Source: Chitinophagaceae bacterium (GTDB taxonomy: Bacteria; Bacteroidota; Bacteroidia; Chitinophagales; Chitinophagaceae). Taken from it: 28,185 nucleotides of DNA. The stretch lies in contig CANKNL010000009.1 in the NCBI GenBank assembly GCA_947483345.1, forward strand, positions 1 to 28,185, written 5' to 3'. The notes under the pieces were generated by a model. It saw only the letters and a program-made list of their open reading frames with translations. It searched no databases and was not told the DNA's origin. Shown here one piece after another: positions 24,472 through 28,185 of the stretch (its first letter is position 1; each line of letters starts with the position of its first letter). The position numbers and the translations under genes were made by a program.

Positions 24472-27183
24472 ATGAATACGATCAAACCATATTTAAGATT
24501 AAGCGGACTTGAACCATTAATCGTAAGGCCCGAAACAAATTTTATTAATGTAGGCGAACGTACCAATGTTACCGGCAGTAAAATGTTTGCACGGCTTATT
24601 CGTGATGGGCAGTATGAAGCGGCATTGGCAGTTGCCCGGCAGCAGGTAGAAAATGGGGCACAGGTAATTGATGTAAACATGGATGATGCGTTACTTGATG
24701 GTGTTCAGGCCATGACTACATTTTTAAATTTGGTACAGGCCGAACCGGATATTGCCAGGATCCCCATCATGATCGATTCTTCAAAATTCGAAATCATTGA
24801 AGCCGGATTAAAATGTGTGCAGGGAAAATGTATTGTCAATTCTATTTCGATGAAAGAGGGCGAAGCTAAATTTATTGAGCAGGCCTTCATTTGTAAAAGT
24901 TATGGCGCATCAGTTATTGTAATGGCATTTGATGAAGCCGGCCAGGCAGATACTAAACTAAGAAAAATAGACATCTGTAAACGGGCATATAAAATTCTTA
25001 CCGAGCAGGTTGGATATCTGCCGCAGGACATCATTTTTGATCCCAATATTTTTGCCATAGCAACCGGTATTGAAGCGCATAATAATTATGCTTTGGATTT
25101 TATTGAAGCTACACAAGCAATAAAAACATTAATGCCCCTTACCAAAGTAAGTGGTGGCGTTAGTAATGTGTCTTTTTCCTTCAGGGGTAACGACCATGTA
25201 CGGGAAGCCATACACAGTGTTTTCCTGTTTCATGCCATAAAAGCCGGGATGGATATGGGCATTGTAAATGCCGGGCAATTGGTTGTATATGATGAAATAG
25301 AACCGGCATTAAGATTGTTATGCGAAGATGTGATCCTTAACAGGAACAATGACAACAATGAAACCACAGAAAAAATGATCGCTTTTGCAGAAACGGTTAA
25401 AGCAAAAGGAAAGGAAATAATTAAAGATGAAAGCTGGAGAAAAGAAACCGTGGAAAAACGATTATCCCATGCGCTGGTTAATGGCATTACAGATTATATT
25501 GATGCAGATACGGAAGAGGCCAGGTTACTATACGCCAGACCGCTGGATGTGATTGAGGGACCTTTAATGGATGGTATGAATATAGTAGGTGATTTATTCG
25601 GAAGCGGAAAAATGTTTTTACCCCAGGTTGTAAAAAGTGCCAGGGTAATGAAAAAAGCCGTTGCTGTTTTAACCCCTTTCATTGAGCAGGAAAAAGAAGA
25701 CCGGAAAAATGCACACCTCGCTGCCGGAACCGTTAATGAGGAAACGGCCGGAGCTGCTAAAATCTTATTAGCTACTGTTAAGGGTGATGTTCATGATATT
25801 GGTAAAAATATTGTAGGCGTTGTATTGGGGTGCAATGGGTACGATATTATTGATCTGGGTGTGATGGTTTCTACTGATAAAATTTTAGAAACAGCCATTA
25901 AAGAAAAAGTTGACATCATCGGCTTAAGTGGATTAATCACGCCTTCGCTTGATGAAATGGTACATGTGGCACATGAAATGAAACGCCGGGGCATAACCCT
26001 GCCATTAATGATTGGTGGCGCCACTACATCACGTATGCACACCGCAGTAAAAATTGCACCCCAGTATGACGACGGTGTGGTACATGTTTTAGATGCCAGC
26101 CGCAGTGTTACTGTTGCCGGCAGTTTATTAAATAAAGAACAAAAACCGGTTTTTTTACAAGCCCTGAAAACAGAATATGATAAATTAGCAGAAGATTTCA
26201 ATAATAAAAAAACCACCAAACAATATATCAGATTTGAAGAAGCGCAAAAAAATGGCGCACCCATTAACTGGGCAAACGTTAACCCTGTTGCACCAACATT
26301 TACCGGTACCAAAATTTTAGACAATTATTCATTAACCAAAATTGCTGAATACATCGACTGGCAACCTTTTTTCATTGCCTGGGAAATGCATGGTAAATTT
26401 CCGGCCATATTAACCGACCCTATCATTGGCATTGAAGCAAGCAAACTTTATAAGGATGCAAAAAAACTTTTGCAGCAGATCATTGACGAAAAATGGCTAA
26501 ACGCAAAAGGCGTTGTTGGCTTTTGGCCAGCCAATAAAATTGACCATGACACCATTGATGTTAAAAATGACGACTCGGTAATACAGTTAGAATTTCTTCG
26601 GCAGCAAATAAAAAAAACCGCGGGTCAGCCTAATTTATCACTGGCAGATTTTATTGCACCTGCAGCGCAAAATTACCAGGATTATATTGGGGCTTTTAGT
26701 GTTACCATTCAGGGTATTGAAAAGCATATCAAAAACTTTGAAACCAACCATGATGATTACAATAAAATAATTTTACAGGCATTAGCCGATCGTTTGGCAG
26801 AAGCCTTTGCAGAACTGCTTCACAAAAAAACCAGGACTGATTATTGGGGTTTTGTTTCTGAAGAACAGCTCAGTCACGAACAGTTGATTAAAGAAGAATA
26901 CATGGGTATACGCCCGGCACCAGGCTATCCTGCTTGTCCTGATCATACCGAAAAATATAAATTATTTGATTTACTCGGTGGCCAAGAAGCAACGGGCATT
27001 TATTTAACCGAATCACTGGCCATGTATCCCGCTGCCTCTGTATGTGGCTGGTATTTTGCCAATCCAGAAAGTAAATATTTTGGTGTGGGTAAAATAGAAA
27101 AAGACCAGCTTATTGATTATGCAAAAAGAAAAAACATCAGTTTGGAAGAGGCTACAAGATGGTTAAGGCCGATACTGGAATAA
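24472..27183 (+). CDS. metH: Cobalamin-dependent methionine synthase, folate/B12/activation subunit
   Basis: A 903-residue protein with the last modules of MetH. The methyltetrahydrofolate-binding domain starts at about residue 20 (NFINVGERTNVTGSKMFARLI). The B12 cap helices include EGPLMDGMNIVGDLFGSGKM and LPQVVKSARVMKKAV. The cobalamin domain has the DxHxxG motif DVHDIG (D439, H441, G444), with H441 the lower axial ligand, followed by GLSGLITPSLDEM and MIGGATTSRMHTAVKI. The S-adenosylmethionine activation domain has WEMHGKFPAIL, GIRPAPGYPACPDHTEK and the closing SKYFGVGKI. All domains are intact. It works with the preceding gene product in methionine and tetrahydrofolate recycling. No metF lies beside it in the window. 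Confidence 0.97.
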   Translation: MNTIKPYLRLSGLEPLIVRPETNFINVGERTNVTGSKMFARLIRDGQYEAALAVARQQVENGAQVIDVNMDDALLDGVQAMTTFLNLVQAEPDIARIPIMIDSSKFEIIEAGLKCVQGKCIVNSISMKEGEAKFIEQAFICKSYGASVIVMAFDEAGQADTKLRKIDICKRAYKILTEQVGYLPQDIIFDPNIFAIATGIEAHNNYALDFIEATQAIKTLMPLTKVSGGVSNVSFSFRGNDHVREAIHSVFLFHAIKAGMDMGIVNAGQLVVYDEIEPALRLLCEDVILNRNNDNNETTEKMIAFAETVKAKGKEIIKDESWRKETVEKRLSHALVNGITDYIDADTEEARLLYARPLDVIEGPLMDGMNIVGDLFGSGKMFLPQVVKSARVMKKAVAVLTPFIEQEKEDRKNAHLAAGTVNEETAGAAKILLATVKGDVHDIGKNIVGVVLGCNGYDIIDLGVMVSTDKILETAIKEKVDIIGLSGLITPSLDEMVHVAHEMKRRGITLPLMIGGATTSRMHTAVKIAPQYDDGVVHVLDASRSVTVAGSLLNKEQKPVFLQALKTEYDKLAEDFNNKKTTKQYIRFEEAQKNGAPINWANVNPVAPTFTGTKILDNYSLTKIAEYIDWQPFFIAWEMHGKFPAILTDPIIGIEASKLYKDAKKLLQQIIDEKWLNAKGVVGFWPANKIDHDTIDVKNDDSVIQLEFLRQQIKKTAGQPNLSLADFIAPAAQNYQDYIGAFSVTIQGIEKHIKNFETNHDDYNKIILQALADRLAEAFAELLHKKTRTDYWGFVSEEQLSHEQLIKEEYMGIRPAPGYPACPDHTEKYKLFDLLGGQEATGIYLTESLAMYPAASVCGWYFANPESKYFGVGKIEKDQLIDYAKRKNISLEEATRWLRPILE

Positions 27184-27227
27184 GTTGACTTGTTCTACTT
27201 AAATGGACTGTAAAAAAATAATATCAT

Positions 27228-27998
27228 ATGCGTATCATTTCTTATAACGTTAACGGCATTCGTGCTGCCATTAAAAAAGGTTTCATTGACTGGCTTAAAA
27301 CAAACCCGGCAGATATCATTTGTTTACAGGAAACCAAAGCTACCCAGGGCGATGTAGATGTTAAACAACTCGAGGCTCTTGGTTTTTATCACCACTGGTT
27401 TAGTGCACAAAAAAAGGGTTATAGCGGGGTGGCCATTTTTTCAAAAATAAAACCAGATCATATTGTATTGGGGCATGGCCATGCTGCCAGTGACGATGAA
27501 GGGCGGGTGATACAGCTCGATTTTGGTGATATCCGATTGATCAATGCGTATTTTCCTTCTGGCACCAGCGGGGATATCAGGCAGGATTTTAAATACAGCT
27601 GGCTTGCCGAATTTCAAACCTATCTTAACAAATTAAAAAAGAAATATCCAAAAATAATATTGGTAGGCGATTTTAATATTGCCCATAACGAAATAGATAT
27701 CCATGACCCCAAAGGCAATAAAAAAAGCAGCGGTTTTTTACCTGAAGAGCGCGACTGGATGACCGGCTTCTTAAAAAGTGGCTGGGTTGATACCTTTCGT
27801 GAATGCCATCCCGAACCTCATCATTACAGTTGGTGGAGCCAGCGCTTTCCTACTGTTAGACTTAATAACAAAGGCTGGCGCATAGATTACATAGCTATTA
27901 CAGAGGCTTTAAAAAAACAATTGGTTGATGCAACTATTTATCCGGATGTAAAACACAGTGATCATTGTCCGGTTTATGTTGAGTTAAAGGAAATCTAA
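27228..27998 (+). CDS. xth: Exodeoxyribonuclease III (AP endonuclease)
   Basis: A 256-residue enzyme of the exonuclease III/APE1 family, of usual length. Key residues are in place: N7 (SYNVNGIRA), E35 (CLQETK) for metal binding, the NAYFPSG tyrosine, D148 and N150 (VGDFNIAHNEIDIHD), WWSQRF, RIDYIAI, and D245/H246 in the closing HSDHCP. It cuts the backbone at abasic sites and removes 3' blocking groups in base-excision repair. The segment FRECHPEPHHYSWWS is as in close family members. It starts 44 nt after metH; no clear promoter box is visible in that gap, so read-through from metH is possible. Confidence 0.96.
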   Translation: MRIISYNVNGIRAAIKKGFIDWLKTNPADIICLQETKATQGDVDVKQLEALGFYHHWFSAQKKGYSGVAIFSKIKPDHIVLGHGHAASDDEGRVIQLDFGDIRLINAYFPSGTSGDIRQDFKYSWLAEFQTYLNKLKKKYPKIILVGDFNIAHNEIDIHDPKGNKKSSGFLPEERDWMTGFLKSGWVDTFRECHPEPHHYSWWSQRFPTVRLNNKGWRIDYIAITEALKKQLVDATIYPDVKHSDHCPVYVELKEI

Positions 27999-28018
27999 TA
28001 CACTGTTAATAATTTACA

Positions 28019-28185
28019 ATGATCATATATAATGTTACCATAAAAGTGCAGGATACCATTAAAGAAAATTGGTTGTCTTGGTTAAAAGAAGAACATATCC
28101 CCGATATGATAAGTACCGGATGTTTTACACACGCCCATATCCTTCTGCTGCTGGAAGTTGATGATACCGAAGGACCTACTTATGC
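28019..28185 (+). CDS. DUF4286 family protein, 3' end beyond the window
   Basis: The first 55 residues are visible, starting MIIYNVTIKVQDTIKENWL and continuing SWLKEEHIPDMISTGCF, then HILLLLEVDDTEGPTYA. This is the standard opening of the DUF4286 family, small (about 100-residue) ferredoxin-like-fold proteins common in Bacteroidota with no known function. The gene starts 20 nt after xth, suggesting that the two are transcribed together. Confidence 0.85.
   Translation, partial: MIIYNVTIKVQDTIKENWLSWLKEEHIPDMISTGCFTHAHILLLLEVDDTEGPTY

Noticed and set aside
23444..24480. metH as a frameshifted pseudogene
   Set aside because: Each piece ends and starts at a domain boundary with its own ATG and all active-site residues, and the same split is known in the phylum.
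25791..26324. A 177-codon open frame on the minus strand inside metH
   Set aside because: It is antisense to the conserved cobalamin-binding domain and shows no protein family features; it is a by-product of metH codon use.

Overview
The window comes from the chromosome of a Bacteroidota member, most likely in or near Chitinophagaceae. The evidence is a PorP/SprF-type protein, a giant exported protein with a type IX secretion (T9SS) tail, DUF5777 and DUF4286 proteins, a methionine synthase split into two genes, LytS/LytTR signalling with a Reg_prop sensor, and several upstream boxes matching the Bacteroidota -7 consensus TAnnTTTG. No phage, transposase, CRISPR array or plasmid gene is visible. 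The phylum is firm; the family is inferred from protein style only.

Layout. 1-602: 3' part of a PorP/SprF-like gene. 654-725: tRNA-Arg(CCU), minus strand. 795-7850: one 2351-residue surface protein, minus strand, with 16 SprB-like repeats. 8152-8808: membrane-anchored TPR protein. 8884-9348: SRPBCC protein, minus strand, divergent from 9426-12572, a UvrD-like helicase fused to a Fe-S type PD-(D/E)XK nuclease. 12632-14020: Ig-like lipoprotein. 14109-14750: recR. 14850-17944: a probable five-gene envelope operon (OB-fold protein, two haem-c lipoproteins, YceI, DUF5777 barrel) closed by a hairpin. 18078-22323: a second probable operon (a second YceI, LytS-type sensor kinase, LytTR regulator). 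22674-23099: small lipocalin-like lipoprotein with a strong terminator. 23444-27183: split methionine synthase behind a possible structured leader. 27228-27998: exodeoxyribonuclease III. 28019-end: start of a DUF4286 gene.

How it fits together. Three themes stand out. (1) Surface export: the giant protein has a signal peptide and a type A T9SS C-terminal domain. (2) DNA repair: helicase-nuclease, RecR and exonuclease III are all present but not in one operon. (3) An envelope module at 14.8-22.3 kb: three haem-c domains in two lipoproteins, two related YceI proteins and an outer-membrane barrel, with the second YceI in the same operon as the sensor/regulator pair. This module is the best candidate here for an uncharacterised system; its function cannot be read from the sequence. 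The rest is ordinary housekeeping for the phylum.
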